DNA of 64,000 nt from Pseudodesulfovibrio sediminis (GTDB taxonomy: Bacteria; Desulfobacterota; Desulfovibrionia; Desulfovibrionales; Desulfovibrionaceae), in NCBI RefSeq assembly GCF_020886695.1, contig NZ_AP024485.1, forward strand, positions 1,931,001-1,995,000, in the 5' to 3' direction. Below the pieces are notes generated by a model that was given only the letters and a program-made list of their open reading frames with translations, was not told the origin of the DNA and did not search any database. Position 1 is the stretch's first letter. The number at the start of each line of letters is the position of its first letter. The position numbers and the translations under genes are program-made. Positions 55,119-64,000 of the stretch are shown piece by piece.

Positions 55119-55200
55119 TCGCTCGGAGCATATCCTTCACTCCGCGCCGCCGACAGGCGGCTTCAAAACCTGACCTACAACGCCTTGGAATTACGCTTAA

Positions 55201-55225
55201 AAAAAAGCCTCCCGAAGGAGGCCTT
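55201..55225 (-). terminator. Intrinsic terminator of the glycine-zipper gene
   Basis: On the minus strand AAGGCCTCC-TTCG-GGAGGC is followed by a run of eight T. Confidence 0.88.
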
Positions 55226-55247
55226 GTGTGTTGGTATTTGGTTTGTG

Positions 55248-55685
55248 CTACTGCTTGAGGTGCCAGACTCCCTGGTCGTCGCGCCAGGCCTTGGCCATGA
55301 TCTCCTGACCCTCTTCGCTCTTGATGGTCACGTCGCGGTAAATCTTGTTCTCCGAGACATAAGGCGGAGTGGGAGTCGCTGTGTATGAGCGCCCCGTGTC
55401 TGGGTTGGTCCACTGCGCAGGCTCGTTGGAACGTCCCTGCTCCAGAGTCTGTTGGACCTTTTGCTCGTCAGCCTTGTCCCATTCGTTACCGACAATGTAG
55501 CCCATAAGCGTACCGACACCTGCGCCGACCGCAGCGCCGAGCAACTTGTCGTTAAAGGTCAGCGCGCCGATGGTGGCACCGGCCAGGCCGCCGACAGCGG
55601 CTCCTTGTTGCGCCCTGTTGTTGGCGCAGCCGTATGCAACCATCATGAAACAAATCAACAGCAGGGGAATCAGTATTTTTCGCAT
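55248..55685 (-). CDS. Glycine-zipper 2TM lipoprotein (paralogue)
   Basis: 145 aa. Lipobox in MVAYGC, glycine zippers VGGLAGATIGALTF and AAVGAGVGTLMGYIVGNE, then WTNPDTGRSYTATP and a C terminus ending VWHLKQ. It mirrors the protein at 23174-23629 in domain order, zipper sequence and spacing, so the two are paralogues. Probably outer-membrane-associated. GGAGG precedes the ATG. Confidence 0.83.
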   Translation of the reverse strand: MRKILIPLLLICFMMVAYGCANNRAQQGAAVGGLAGATIGALTFNDKLLGAAVGAGVGTLMGYIVGNEWDKADEQKVQQTLEQGRSNEPAQWTNPDTGRSYTATPTPPYVSENKIYRDVTIKSEEGQEIMAKAWRDDQGVWHLKQ

Positions 55686-55924
55686 GGTTTTCCTCCATGG
55701 TTTCTCGAGGAGTGAAACACGAACACGTCACTGTTGCCCATCCCTTTGCCTCCTCAGCAAACCGGAATTGGCTGCCCCCAATATACCCCAATCCTTCGGT
55801 CTTGTCCTCCCTGATACGCAAACGCATCGTCTCCTTTGTAAAATTCAAGAAAATCTTGAGCTTCCAAAAAAACACACGCAAACATCTTGCCTCCACCACT
55901 GATTTCATGCAGGGATGTTGATCT

Positions 55925-56758
55925 ATGAACGAAAGATCCCGGGCAATGATTCTCATGGCTGTCACGGCACTCATCTGGAGTTCCGGAGGCCTAGCCATCA
56001 AGCTGGTGGACATAAATCCCATGGCCATCACGGGGTTCCGGAGCATGCTGGCGGCCCTGACGCTGGGCGTTCTCTTCCGCCGCCGACTCCACTTCTGTTT
56101 TTCGCCCATCCAATGGGGTGCGGCCATGGGATATGCCGGGTTGCTCATTACCAATGTGGTCGCCACCAAGCTGACGACCTCGGCCAATGCCATTTTGCTG
56201 GCCTATACCGCGCCGGTCTATGTGGCCATGCTTGCGCCGTGGTTGCTCAAGGAAAAGACGCGGCGCAGCGATTGGGTGTTCATCAGCGTGACCGTGGGTG
56301 GCATGACCCTCTTTTTTCTCGACAAACTCTCACCCTCCGGCCTGTGGGGCAACATCATCGCCATTGGCACAGGCTTTTCCTATGCCATATTCACCCTGTG
56401 CATGCGGGCGCAGAAGGACGCTTCGCCCGTGGAATCGGTCATCATGGGCCATGTAATCACGGCTCTGTGCGGCCTGCCGTTCATGTTCGATGCCATGCCC
56501 GATTTCGAAAGCTGGACCGGGCTGATCTATCTCGGCATCTTTCAACAGGGCATCTCCCTGGCGCTGTATACCTGGGCGATCAAACGACTTGGCGCGCTGG
56601 AAGCCATCCTCATCATGATGCTGGAGCCGATCTTCAATCCCCTCTTCGTGGCCATCGGCTACGGCGAACTGCCCGGCCTGTGGGCCGTGATCGGCGGACT
56701 CGTCGTCATGGGTGCAGTCACGCTACGCGGAGCCATGGGCGCATTGCGAAAAGCGTGA
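55925..56758 (+). CDS. DMT-superfamily (EamA) transporter
   Basis: 277 aa with ten hydrophobic helices in two EamA repeats. The pattern VTALIWSSGGLAIKLV, TTSANAILLAYTAPVYVAML and the second-half ILIMMLEPIFNPLFVAIGYGE is typical of amino-acid or metabolite exporters of this group. Substrate unknown. No regulator or enzyme gene is adjacent. Confidence 0.9.
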   Translation: MNERSRAMILMAVTALIWSSGGLAIKLVDINPMAITGFRSMLAALTLGVLFRRRLHFCFSPIQWGAAMGYAGLLITNVVATKLTTSANAILLAYTAPVYVAMLAPWLLKEKTRRSDWVFISVTVGGMTLFFLDKLSPSGLWGNIIAIGTGFSYAIFTLCMRAQKDASPVESVIMGHVITALCGLPFMFDAMPDFESWTGLIYLGIFQQGISLALYTWAIKRLGALEAILIMMLEPIFNPLFVAIGYGELPGLWAVIGGLVVMGAVTLRGAMGALRKA

Positions 56759-56794
56759 TGGGAAGCCGCCTTTCGGCGGATTTGATCAGGTGAT

Positions 56795-57065
56795 TTCGCC
56801 CCCGGCGGCCAAAGGACATGTCCTTTGGAATCCTTTTTTTTCCTTCGGAGCGGTATAATAACAATATTCTTCCCGCCTTCCTTACAGCGATTCAAAGTTT
56901 CAACCCTCTCTTTTTTTAACCAACAAAAAAACACACGCCCGCCCCCACATCGCCGAAGGCCCAACAAAAAGTTTAGGAAAAGGAGGGGATGGGGGTCTGG
57001 GGGAAGGGGAGGAAAAAGCCCTTTTCAAAGGGTTTTTCCTCCCCTTCCCCCAGCCGCCGGAGGCC
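56795..57065. repeat. Palindromic intergenic element upstream of the EPSP-synthase-like gene
   Basis: Contains GCCCCCGGCGGCC-AAAGGACATGTCCTTT near 56798-56825 and a long GC/AG-rich stem (56997-57021 with 57030-57053, one bulge) ending in GCCGCCGGAGGCC. The GCCGCCGGAGGC block recurs near 13.86 and 42.93 kb. Nothing else was seen in 56759-57166. Confidence 0.6.
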
Positions 57066-57166
57066 ACCCCCACACTACTGCTTGCATATCGCGGAATTTC
57101 GCGCTAGGAAGGCCAATCCCTTTTTTGAAGGGAAACCATATCATTTATAAGGAAGACGGAAAGACA

Positions 57167-59092
57167 ATGATCAAGATCCGCAAAGACGACGACAGGCGTG
57201 GTGCCTCCAATGGCCAGCGCAAAGACGACACACGTAGCGATTCCCGTTACGATGACAAGCGTAGCACTCCCCGCTACAATGACAACCGAGGCGACTCCCG
57301 CAGGGACAACAGCCGCGGTGACTCCCGAACCAACTCCCGCAATGACGATCGGCCGAGCAGACCTCGCCGAGACGAAAGCCGTGGCCCGCGCAAATTCGAA
57401 AAGCGCGAAGGCCCTCGTGGCGCTGGTCCTCGTGGCGGCAGACGCCCTGGCGGCCGGGACTTCTTCGGCAACAAGCCCGAGCGCGCTCCCATCAGCGATG
57501 AAGATTACGTGGCCAAGGCTGACGTGGTCGCCGGACACCGCTTCACTGATATTTCCGACATCGACAACCAGGTGCTGAATCTGCTGGAAAAGCGTGCGTT
57601 TCTCATCCGCAAGGAAGGCGCATGGCGCAAATCCAGACAAAAATCCCTGGTCGATCCCAAACTGGAGAAACTGCTCCGAGGGTCTTTTGACGCCAAGGCG
57701 AGCGAGCTCGGCCTGGATGCCAAGCTGACCAAATCGCTGTTCACCCTGCTCAACCAGTTCTCCCTGGCTGATGTCCGCAAAAAATTCGAAGGCGACGGCT
57801 ACAAGCTCGCCCCGCGTGTCGAGCCGCTTTCAGCCAGCATCTCCGGCCCACGCTCCTTCCGCTACACACGCATGATGCTGGCCATGGCTGCCAGCGCAGG
57901 CGCTCCGGCCAAGCTGGCCCCGGTGACCATGAACGCGCCCAACAAGGATCTGGCCAAGGCTCTCAAGCAGGCCAAGTCCCCCATCCACTGGGATGACGAC
58001 TACATCAAAAACGAAGGCGGCCGGACCCTCCATTTCGAAGGCAACATGATTTTTGTCGGCGAAGACCCGTTCAACTTCTACATGCTGCTCTGTTTTGCAC
58101 TCGGCCACGCCGGTCGCTGCAAATTCACCGGCAAACCCGCCCTCCAGCTCATGGACATCGCCAGCCTCAACAGAGTACTGCCCCGTCTGGGTGCTCGGAT
58201 GGTGCCCATCAATCCGAACAACCCCGGCCTGCCCGCCCGTCTCGAATGCGGAGGCGCCATGGACGAAGCCGTGACCCTGCCCGGCGGCACTGATCCCGAT
58301 TTCGCGGCGGCCCTGACCCTGGCTGCCTGGTCTTTCCCCGGCGGCCTGACCATCAACGGTCTGACCAAGGAAGCCCGTGTCCGTGTGGCCGAGGCCGTTG
58401 AAGTGCTCAACGACTGCGGCATCACTGCGGAGCTGAAAAAGGATTCCGTCACCATTTCCGACGGTATTCCCACCATCGAGCCCACTCCGACATTGCCGTT
58501 GTCAGTGAAATTCAATAGCCTGCTCATGGCCCTGCCGATCATGTCCGGCGGCAGCCTGAACATCCAGGGGTCCTGGCCCAGGAACGAGACCACTGACCGG
58601 ATCGTTCAGGAGCTGACCAACCTTGGTCTCAGGATTGACATAGCCACCGAAAATATTGTCGTATCCAAAGAGGGCGACGTACCTGAAAACGGCACCATCA
58701 CCCTTGGCGAAATTCCCGATCTCCAGCCCCTGGCCCTGGCCCTGGGACTCCGATTGGGCAACGCCACATTAACCGGCACATTTGACGGGACCATCACCGA
58801 ATTGCTTGACCGCATGAGCGCGCTGTACGAAGAAACCGAGGACGGTCTCGTACTCAAGCCCGGCACCAAGCGTTGGGACGGCACGTGGTACAGCCCGGAC
58901 CCGATCTGGTCCATGGGATGTGCCCTTTCCGCCTATGTCGTTCCCGGCATCCTGCTGGAGAACCACGGCGAAGTGACCGCCACATGGCCCGAATTCTGGA
59001 ACTTCTACAACTCCCTGCCCACCGGCAAGATGAAACCCAAACCGGTACGCGAGAAGAAAGATGACACAAGAAAACGCATCAAAATCAGATAA
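57167..59092 (+). CDS. Chorismate-mutase-like / EPSP-synthase-like fusion with Arg/Asp/Ser-rich N terminus
   Basis: 641 aa. Residues 1-105 are low complexity, rich in R, D, S, N and G with RGDSR and RGG-like repeats, probably disordered. Residues about 125-205 read like an AroQ chorismate mutase (DIDNQVLNLLEKRAFLIRKE, then VDPKLEKLL and GLDAKLTKSLFTLLNQFS). Residues about 215-625 follow the EPSP synthase (AroA) fold: SISGPRSFRYTRMMLAMAASAG, KFTGKPALQLMDIASL, SVKFNSLLMALPIMSGG and NETTDRI. By-eye comparison with E. coli AroA shows most substrate residues changed: the GSKS block is GPRS, NAGTA and RPM are not recognisable, and SSQ is TDP. It may be a degenerate or altered enzyme. ATG at 57167 is chosen over the longer repeat-encoded frame; AAGGAAG lies upstream. 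The next gene overlaps its end by 32 bases. Confidence 0.7.
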   Translation: MIKIRKDDDRRGASNGQRKDDTRSDSRYDDKRSTPRYNDNRGDSRRDNSRGDSRTNSRNDDRPSRPRRDESRGPRKFEKREGPRGAGPRGGRRPGGRDFFGNKPERAPISDEDYVAKADVVAGHRFTDISDIDNQVLNLLEKRAFLIRKEGAWRKSRQKSLVDPKLEKLLRGSFDAKASELGLDAKLTKSLFTLLNQFSLADVRKKFEGDGYKLAPRVEPLSASISGPRSFRYTRMMLAMAASAGAPAKLAPVTMNAPNKDLAKALKQAKSPIHWDDDYIKNEGGRTLHFEGNMIFVGEDPFNFYMLLCFALGHAGRCKFTGKPALQLMDIASLNRVLPRLGARMVPINPNNPGLPARLECGGAMDEAVTLPGGTDPDFAAALTLAAWSFPGGLTINGLTKEARVRVAEAVEVLNDCGITAELKKDSVTISDGIPTIEPTPTLPLSVKFNSLLMALPIMSGGSLNIQGSWPRNETTDRIVQELTNLGLRIDIATENIVVSKEGDVPENGTITLGEIPDLQPLALALGLRLGNATLTGTFDGTITELLDRMSALYEETEDGLVLKPGTKRWDGTWYSPDPIWSMGCALSAYVVPGILLENHGEVTATWPEFWNFYNSLPTGKMKPKPVREKKDDTRKRIKIR

Positions 59093-59363
59093 ACGACTCA
59101 GCGACGACATCCCGACCCTGGAGGCCGAGGTGGTCACGCTGACCAAGGAACTCGAAGACACCGTGGTGGCCATACGCACGTTCATGGAAGCCGAAGACCC
59201 GAGAAACGGCATTTACCACCACGAGGAAATATTCCGATTGCAGCAGGATAAACTGCGACTGGATGTGGAGATCAAATTCCGCACCAACAAGATCAACCGG
59301 ATCAATCTCGGCATTGACGAGACAGGACCCTCGGAAGGCGTGAAAAACGGCTTCCTGTTCTGA
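59061..59363 (+). CDS. Small coiled-coil protein, unknown
   Basis: 100 aa, starts 32 bases inside the preceding gene in another frame, preceded by AGAAGAAAG, so translational coupling is likely. It is helical (TLEAEVVTLTKELEDTVVAI and QQDKLRLDVEIKFRTNKINRI) with a short conserved-looking end FLF. No domain recognised. Its coupling suggests a partner role for the EPSP-synthase-like protein. Confidence 0.65.
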   Translation: MTQENASKSDKRLSDDIPTLEAEVVTLTKELEDTVVAIRTFMEAEDPRNGIYHHEEIFRLQQDKLRLDVEIKFRTNKINRINLGIDETGPSEGVKNGFLF

Positions 59364-59570
59364 TCGGTTGTACAGGGAACGTCTATGATTGCGGATGGAA
59401 ACGGCTGTTTTCATCCGCATCGTCTACCCCCTCCCTGCCACGTTGGGATAGAGTGAGATAATAAGGATAGTACCGCATCTGACCGTGAACGGACCGGAAA
59501 TGAGAGCCCCGGAGACACCCCGCACGCAGGTGATTTGAGAGAGACCCTTTTGACTTGAACAGGAGAAAGC

Positions 59571-61493
59571 ATGGGCAAGAGCATCACCCACAAGATCATT
59601 GAGAAGCACCTTGTTTCCGGCGAGATGGTCGCCGGACAGGAAGTCGGTCTGCGCATCGACCAGACACTGACCCAGGACGCCACCGGCACCATGGCATGGC
59701 TGCAGTTCGAAGCCATCGGCATCGGCGAAGTCCGCACGGACCTGTCTGTCAGCTACGTGGACCACAACACCCTGCAGATGGGATTCCGCAACCCTGACGA
59801 CCATCGCTATCTCCGCACCGTCGCCGCCAAATCCGGCGCAGTCTTTTCCCCGGCCGGCACCGGCATCTGCCACCAGCTGCACCTTGAGAACTTTGCCAAG
59901 CCCGGCGCGACCCTCATCGGCTCCGACTCCCACACCCCCACCGCAGGCGGCATCGGCTCCATGGCCATGGGCGCAGGTGGCCTGTCCGTGGCACTGGCCA
60001 TGGCCGGTGAAGCGTATTTCATCCCCATGCCCAAAGTCGTCAAGGTCGAGCTGACCGGCGAGCTGACCGGCTGGGCCGCAGGCAAGGACGTCATCCTTGA
60101 GCTGCTCCGTCGCCTGACCGTCAAGGGCGGGGTGGGCAAGGTCTTTGAATACGCCGGTCCCGGCGTAGCCGCACTGTCCGTGCCAGACCGCGCCACCATC
60201 ACCAACATGGGTGCCGAGCTGGGTGCCACCACCTCCATCTTCCCGTCTGACGACAAGACTAAATTCTTCCTGGAGAAAATGGGCCGTGGCGAAGACTTTG
60301 TCGAACTGATCGCCGATGCCGACGCCGAATACGACGAAGTCATCGAGATCAACCTGTCCGAGCTGGAACCGCTGGTCGCCCAGCCCCACATGCCCGACCA
60401 GGTGTGCAAGGTCAAAGAACTGGCCGGCAAAAAGATCGACCAGTGTGCCATCGGCTCCTGCACCAACTCATCCTATTCCGACCTCAAGAACACCGCGCAG
60501 ATTCTGAGCGGCAAAATGACACCGGCAGAGACCGATCTGATGATCTCCCCCGGCTCCAAGCAGGTCATGAAGATGCTCGCCCGCGAAGGCCTCATCGAAC
60601 CGCTGCTGGATGCAGGCGCCCGTCTGCTGGAATGTTCCTGCGGCCCGTGCATCGGCATGGGTGGCTCCCCGGTTTCCGCCGGTGTGTCCGTCCGCACCTT
60701 CAACCGCAACTTCGAAGGCCGCTCCGGCACACAGGACGGTCAGGTCTATCTGGCCAGCGCCCAGACCGCTGCACGCCTCGCGCTTGACGGCGAGTTCACC
60801 GATCCCGCCACCTGGGGTCCGGCTCCCGAGCGCGTGGAACTGCCCGAAGATGTCCCGTCCATCCGCGACCTGTTCGTCTTCCCTCCGGCCGACAAGAGCG
60901 CTGTCGAGATCCTGCGCGGCCCCAACATCGTGGCCCTGGAAGACTTCGACAAACTGTCCGACACCGTGGAAGCCAAGGTGCTGCTCAAGGTGGAAGATAA
61001 CATCACCACCGACCACATCCTGCCTGCCGGTGCCGAAATTACCGCCCTGCGGTCCAATATTCCGGCCATCAGCCAGTATATCTTCAGCCGTGTGGACGAA
61101 GGCTTTGTCGGTCGCATGAAAGAACACGGCACCGGCGTCATTCTGGGCGGCGACAACTACGGCCAGGGTTCCAGCCGCGAACACGCAGCACTCGGCCCCC
61201 GTCATCTCGGCGTCAAGGCCGTCATCGTCAAGTCCCTGGCCCGCATTCACCGCGCCAATCTGGTCAACTTCGGCATCCTGCCCCTGTTGCTGGTAGACCC
61301 CGCCGACTACGACGCGTTGTCCGAAGGTGATGATCTGATCATCCCGGCCAACGCCATGACCCCCGGCGGCACCATTGACATCACGACCGGCTCAGGCAAG
61401 AGTGTCACTGTCACAAATGATTTGACCAAAAAGGAACTGGAGATTATCCAGTCAGGTGGCCTCCTCAACGCTGTGCGTGAAGGTCAGGCATAA
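59571..61493 (+). CDS. Aconitate hydratase (single-chain, 640-residue type)
   Basis: 640 aa. The 4Fe-4S ligands lie in IGSCTNSS and ECSCGPCIGMGG, and substrate-site motifs GSDSHTPTAGGIG and YGQGSSREHAAL are clear. The domain order is that of the bacterial AcnA/mitochondrial family but shorter than the usual 750-900 residues, a class found in anaerobes and deltaproteobacteria. It interconverts citrate and isocitrate. The ATG follows AGGAGA. A hairpin and 66 bases separate it from ppiD. Confidence 0.95.
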   Translation: MGKSITHKIIEKHLVSGEMVAGQEVGLRIDQTLTQDATGTMAWLQFEAIGIGEVRTDLSVSYVDHNTLQMGFRNPDDHRYLRTVAAKSGAVFSPAGTGICHQLHLENFAKPGATLIGSDSHTPTAGGIGSMAMGAGGLSVALAMAGEAYFIPMPKVVKVELTGELTGWAAGKDVILELLRRLTVKGGVGKVFEYAGPGVAALSVPDRATITNMGAELGATTSIFPSDDKTKFFLEKMGRGEDFVELIADADAEYDEVIEINLSELEPLVAQPHMPDQVCKVKELAGKKIDQCAIGSCTNSSYSDLKNTAQILSGKMTPAETDLMISPGSKQVMKMLAREGLIEPLLDAGARLLECSCGPCIGMGGSPVSAGVSVRTFNRNFEGRSGTQDGQVYLASAQTAARLALDGEFTDPATWGPAPERVELPEDVPSIRDLFVFPPADKSAVEILRGPNIVALEDFDKLSDTVEAKVLLKVEDNITTDHILPAGAEITALRSNIPAISQYIFSRVDEGFVGRMKEHGTGVILGGDNYGQGSSREHAALGPRHLGVKAVIVKSLARIHRANLVNFGILPLLLVDPADYDALSEGDDLIIPANAMTPGGTIDITTGSGKSVTVTNDLTKKELEIIQSGGLLNAVREGQA

Positions 61494-61508
61494 CCTTGGA
61501 ATAAATTC

Positions 61509-61531
61509 CGCGCCCTCGCATGAGGGCGCGG
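61509..61531. other. Hairpin between aconitase and ppiD
   Basis: CGCGCCCTC-GCAT-GAGGGCGCG, nine-bp stem, no T tract. Confidence 0.55.
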
Positions 61532-61559
61532 ATTGAATTACAGAGCTATTGGAGCGCAA

Positions 61560-63458
61560 ATGTTAGAAATCATGCGTGAGAACGCATCGGGTTGGATCGT
61601 CAAGATCCTGTTCGCCGTCATCATCGTTGTCTTTGTTTTTGCCTTTGGTATGTCCGGGCTGACCAATTCCGGGGATCCGGTCATGGCCTCCGTGGACGGC
61701 AAGACCATCACACGGGCCGAATTTCAGTTGGCCTACAACCGCGCCACCGAGATCGTCAGGCAGTCCAACCCGCAGGTCACCCAGGCCCAGCTCAGGAGCA
61801 CCCAGTTCAAACAGCTCGTCATGAGCAACCTGATGGACGAAATTCTCCTGCTCAATGAAGCTGATAAACTCGGCGTCTCCGCTTCAGACGATGAAGTTGT
61901 CGCCGGTATTTCCGCCCAATCCATGTTCAAGAATGCCGATGGCAAGTTTGATCCCAACATCTATCAGGGCAGACTGCGCCAGCTCCGCATGACACCGGCT
62001 GAGTATGAAGCGGACTTCAAGAAGGAACTGATGATGGACAAGGTCAGGCAGCTCGCGGTTCGCCCCGCAGAGGTGACCGAGGCTCAGGCCCGCCATCTCT
62101 TCAACTGGCTCGGCGAACAGGTGCGCATGGACTTCATCGAAGTGGCTCCCAATGACTTTATTGACACGGTGACTGTCAGCGAAGACGAAATCAAGACGTT
62201 CTTCGATGCCAACACCGAACGCTTCACGGCCCCCGCGCAGGTCACGCTCCGTTACCTCACGTTCACCCCCGAAGCCCTGGCCAAAAACGAAACGGTCACG
62301 GATGAGGAGATCGCCAGCTACTACGAAGCCAACAAGGCTTCCATGGAGCAGAAGGAGCAGGTCCGCGCCCGTCACATCCTGGTCATGTCCAAGGACAGCG
62401 ACCCCGAAGAAGTGCAGGCCGCCGCTGCCAAGAAGATTGAAAAAGTATTGAAAAAGGCCCAGGCCGGTGAAGATTTCGCCGCTCTGGCCAAGGAATATTC
62501 CGAAGGCCCCTCCGGCCCCAACGGTGGCGAGCTTGGATGGTTCGCTCGCGGCGCCATGGTGCCCGACTTCGAGGCCGTCGCCTTTGCCACCAAGAAAGGC
62601 GAAATATCCGGTCTGGTCAAAACCCGTTTCGGCTGGCACATCATCAAGGTCGAAGACCACAAGGATGCCAAGCTCAGGACACTGGACGAGGCCAAAGACG
62701 AGATCAGGCAGGAGATCGCTCAGGAAAAGGCGGCCGAACAGGTCACTGAACTGCTGGATCAGTCCATGGATCGCCTCGTTTCCGGCATGAGCATCAGTGA
62801 CATCGCCACCGAGTTGAAGCTGACCGTAGAGACCAGCGAGCCCATGCCCGCGGCCTTCCTGGGCCAGATTCTCGGCATCGCTCCCGAAGTCGTCACAGTG
62901 CTGGAAGAACTGCCCGCAGGCACGGCGCAGCAGACCCCCGTGGCCATCAACGGCGGCTACATTCTCGCAGAGAAGGTCGAGGACATTGCTCCGGCCCTCA
63001 TCGAGCTGGACAAGGCCAAGCCGACCATCATCAAGATTCTCAAGGAACAGAAAGCAACCGAAAAGGCCAAGGCCAAGGCTGAGTCGATCCTCGCCGCCCT
63101 GACCGGTTCTGACGCAGCCAAAGTTGCCAAGACATATGCGGCCCGCATCATGACTTCCGAGTCCTTTGATCGCCAGGGCAACATCCCGGCGCTCGGCGCA
63201 AGTCAGGAACTGACAACCGCCCTGTTCAACGCCAAGGATGACGCATGGCTGCCCACGGTATACGCCCTGTCCTCCGGCATGGTCGTGGCTCGCCTGAACG
63301 AGCGCATCCCGGCCTCTGACGCCACATGGGCAGAACAGAAGGCTACCTGGATGGAACAGGTCAGCCGTGGATATAGCCAGGAAATGCTGGCAGCCTACAT
63401 GGAAGAGCTGAACAAGAACGCCACCAAAGAGATCGCGCGTCCCGACCTGCTCCAGTAA
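61560..63458 (+). CDS. ppiD: PpiD-like peptidyl-prolyl isomerase with SurA N-terminal domain
   Basis: 632 aa. One N-terminal membrane helix ([16 protein letters not shown]) anchors it, followed by a SurA_N region ([18 protein letters not shown]), a parvulin rotamase domain ([45 protein letters not shown] at about 265-360) and a long helical C-terminal region. PpiD is an inner-membrane periplasmic folding chaperone near the Sec translocon. The ATG at 61560 follows TTGGAGCG; the TTG at 61533 is rejected. Confidence 0.93.
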   Translation: MLEIMRENASGWIVKILFAVIIVVFVFAFGMSGLTNSGDPVMASVDGKTITRAEFQLAYNRATEIVRQSNPQVTQAQLRSTQFKQLVMSNLMDEILLLNEADKLGVSASDDEVVAGISAQSMFKNADGKFDPNIYQGRLRQLRMTPAEYEADFKKELMMDKVRQLAVRPAEVTEAQARHLFNWLGEQVRMDFIEVAPNDFIDTVTVSEDEIKTFFDANTERFTAPAQVTLRYLTFTPEALAKNETVTDEEIASYYEANKASMEQKEQVRARHILVMSKDSDPEEVQAAAAKKIEKVLKKAQAGEDFAALAKEYSEGPSGPNGGELGWFARGAMVPDFEAVAFATKKGEISGLVKTRFGWHIIKVEDHKDAKLRTLDEAKDEIRQEIAQEKAAEQVTELLDQSMDRLVSGMSISDIATELKLTVETSEPMPAAFLGQILGIAPEVVTVLEELPAGTAQQTPVAINGGYILAEKVEDIAPALIELDKAKPTIIKILKEQKATEKAKAKAESILAALTGSDAAKVAKTYAARIMTSESFDRQGNIPALGASQELTTALFNAKDDAWLPTVYALSSGMVVARLNERIPASDATWAEQKATWMEQVSRGYSQEMLAAYMEELNKNATKEIARPDLLQ

Positions 63459-63474
63459 GTCACAGACACACCAC

Positions 63475-63505
63475 AAGGCCCGCTCGGTACTACCGAGCGG
63501 GCCTT
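63475..63505. terminator. Bidirectional terminator
   Basis: AAGGCCCGCTCGGTA pairs with its complement across a one-base centre, a nearly perfect palindrome between ppiD and the convergent rsgA remnant. Confidence 0.85.
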
Positions 63506-63569
63506 GTTCATTTCTGCAGTATCAGTGAAATGCCATTGGTTAGAGGCTTCCACTCACTCCATGGAGGTA

Positions 63570-63842
63570 TCACCTCTTCTTCCTGTATTTCTTTATTTCC
63601 CTTGCAAACAGGGCAACATCCCTCCAGCGTTCCTTTTCCACTCTATCCGCACTTTTATGTTGTCTCTCCGAGAGGTACGCCAGCTCCCGTTTCATCTTGT
63701 GATAGCTTTCAAGGCGATCCTGCGAAAGCTCGCCACCGGCAACAGCCTCCAGGACACGGCAGCCGCACTCCTGCGTATGCGTGCAGTCGGAGAAGCGGCA
63801 TTCCCGGGCAAGCATTTCAATTTCTGCCAAGGCGGAACCAGA
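63570..63842 (-). pseudogene. rsgA: rsgA 3' remnant (ribosome-associated GTPase, C-terminal zinc region)
   Basis: The frame encodes LAEIEMLARECRFSDCTHTQECGCRVLEAV and ELSQDRLESYHKMKREL, the C-terminal zinc-finger region of RsgA/YjeQ (CRFxDCxH...C). The GTPase and OB-fold parts, some 250 residues, are absent: the frame is closed by TGA just upstream. An AAGGAG site with ATG at 63912 opens 16 codons (MSIRSLEIV...) ending at 63862 and is out of phase with the remnant by one base. This fits an internal deletion with frameshift, or an end fragment left by recombination. A short intact protein of this region is less likely. Confidence 0.6.
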
Positions 63843-64000
63843 TCATTCTGTTGTCTACGCATTACCCATTGGCGGCAACGGCGAACACAATCTCCAATGA
63901 TCTTATAGACATACTATCTCCTTACAACACATCAACTGAACAACAAAAACGGTATGCAGCACGGACGTACATCCTGTCAACATCCCGCCACTGAAAAGAC
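63843..64000 (-). other. Region upstream of the rsgA remnant
   Basis: Contains AAGGAG and an ATG opening a 16-codon frame at 63912-63862. No other gene recognised before the window end. Confidence 0.35.

Overview
The window looks like a chromosomal segment of a mesophilic, motile, sulfate-reducing member of the Desulfovibrionaceae, most like Pseudodesulfovibrio/Desulfovibrio. The main reason is a complete sulfate-activation and APS-reduction module at about 44.2-54.4 kb: sat on the plus strand, and aprBA-qmoABC plus a downstream coiled-coil gene on the minus strand. Supporting signs are a B12-dependent ribonucleotide reductase, hemerythrin, flagellar and chemotaxis genes, a moderately high G+C content and the palindromic intergenic repeats common in this group. 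Family calls come from reading motifs by eye; no database search was possible.

Layout. 0-9.7 kb: PLP aminotransferase; an SRPBCC protein with a MerR-methyltransferase fusion; a membrane class III nucleotide cyclase followed by a bacteriohemerythrin; nrdJ behind a possible attenuator; a Tat-type DUF362 protein. 9.7-20.1 kb: M48 protease/TPR lipoprotein, glutamine amidotransferase, periplasmic binding protein, 3D-domain protein, uvrA, an HD-GYP protein behind a c-di-GMP-I riboswitch, and dinB. Two intergenic gaps here (13.2-13.9 and 18.05-18.9 kb) hold related repeat elements in opposite orientation. 20.2-29.7 kb: unknown secreted protein, an unrecorded 57-codon ORF, fliJ and motE, a glycine-zipper lipoprotein, two membrane proteins, a MerR-type regulator, htpG and a chemoreceptor. 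29.7-36.9 kb: dgt, flgM, a CgeB-like glycosyltransferase, a PilZ protein, PIN-PhoH ATPase and a LysM lytic transglycosylase. 37.0-42.9 kb: livGKHMF branched-chain amino acid ABC transporter and a YdfG-type dehydrogenase. 43.3-54.4 kb: unknown protein and the sulfate-reduction module. 54.4-64 kb: zinc-ribbon membrane protein, second glycine-zipper lipoprotein, DMT transporter, an unusual chorismate-mutase/EPSP-synthase-like fusion, aconitase, ppiD and a 3' remnant of rsgA.

How the genes fit together. Sat makes APS, AprAB reduces it to sulfite and AMP, and QmoABC links the quinone pool to AprAB; a Rex-like operator over the sat promoter suggests control by the NADH/NAD+ ratio. A second theme is motility and second messengers: c-di-GMP riboswitch with HD-GYP, PilZ, FlgM, FliJ/MotE, MCP and a nucleotide cyclase. 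No CRISPR array, prophage, insertion sequence, rRNA or tRNA gene was recognised. The strongest candidates for something not well described are the chorismate-mutase/EPSP-synthase-like protein with an Arg/Asp/Ser-rich tail (57.2-59.1 kb), the structured repeat elements, and the mutually exclusive hairpins ahead of nrdJ.
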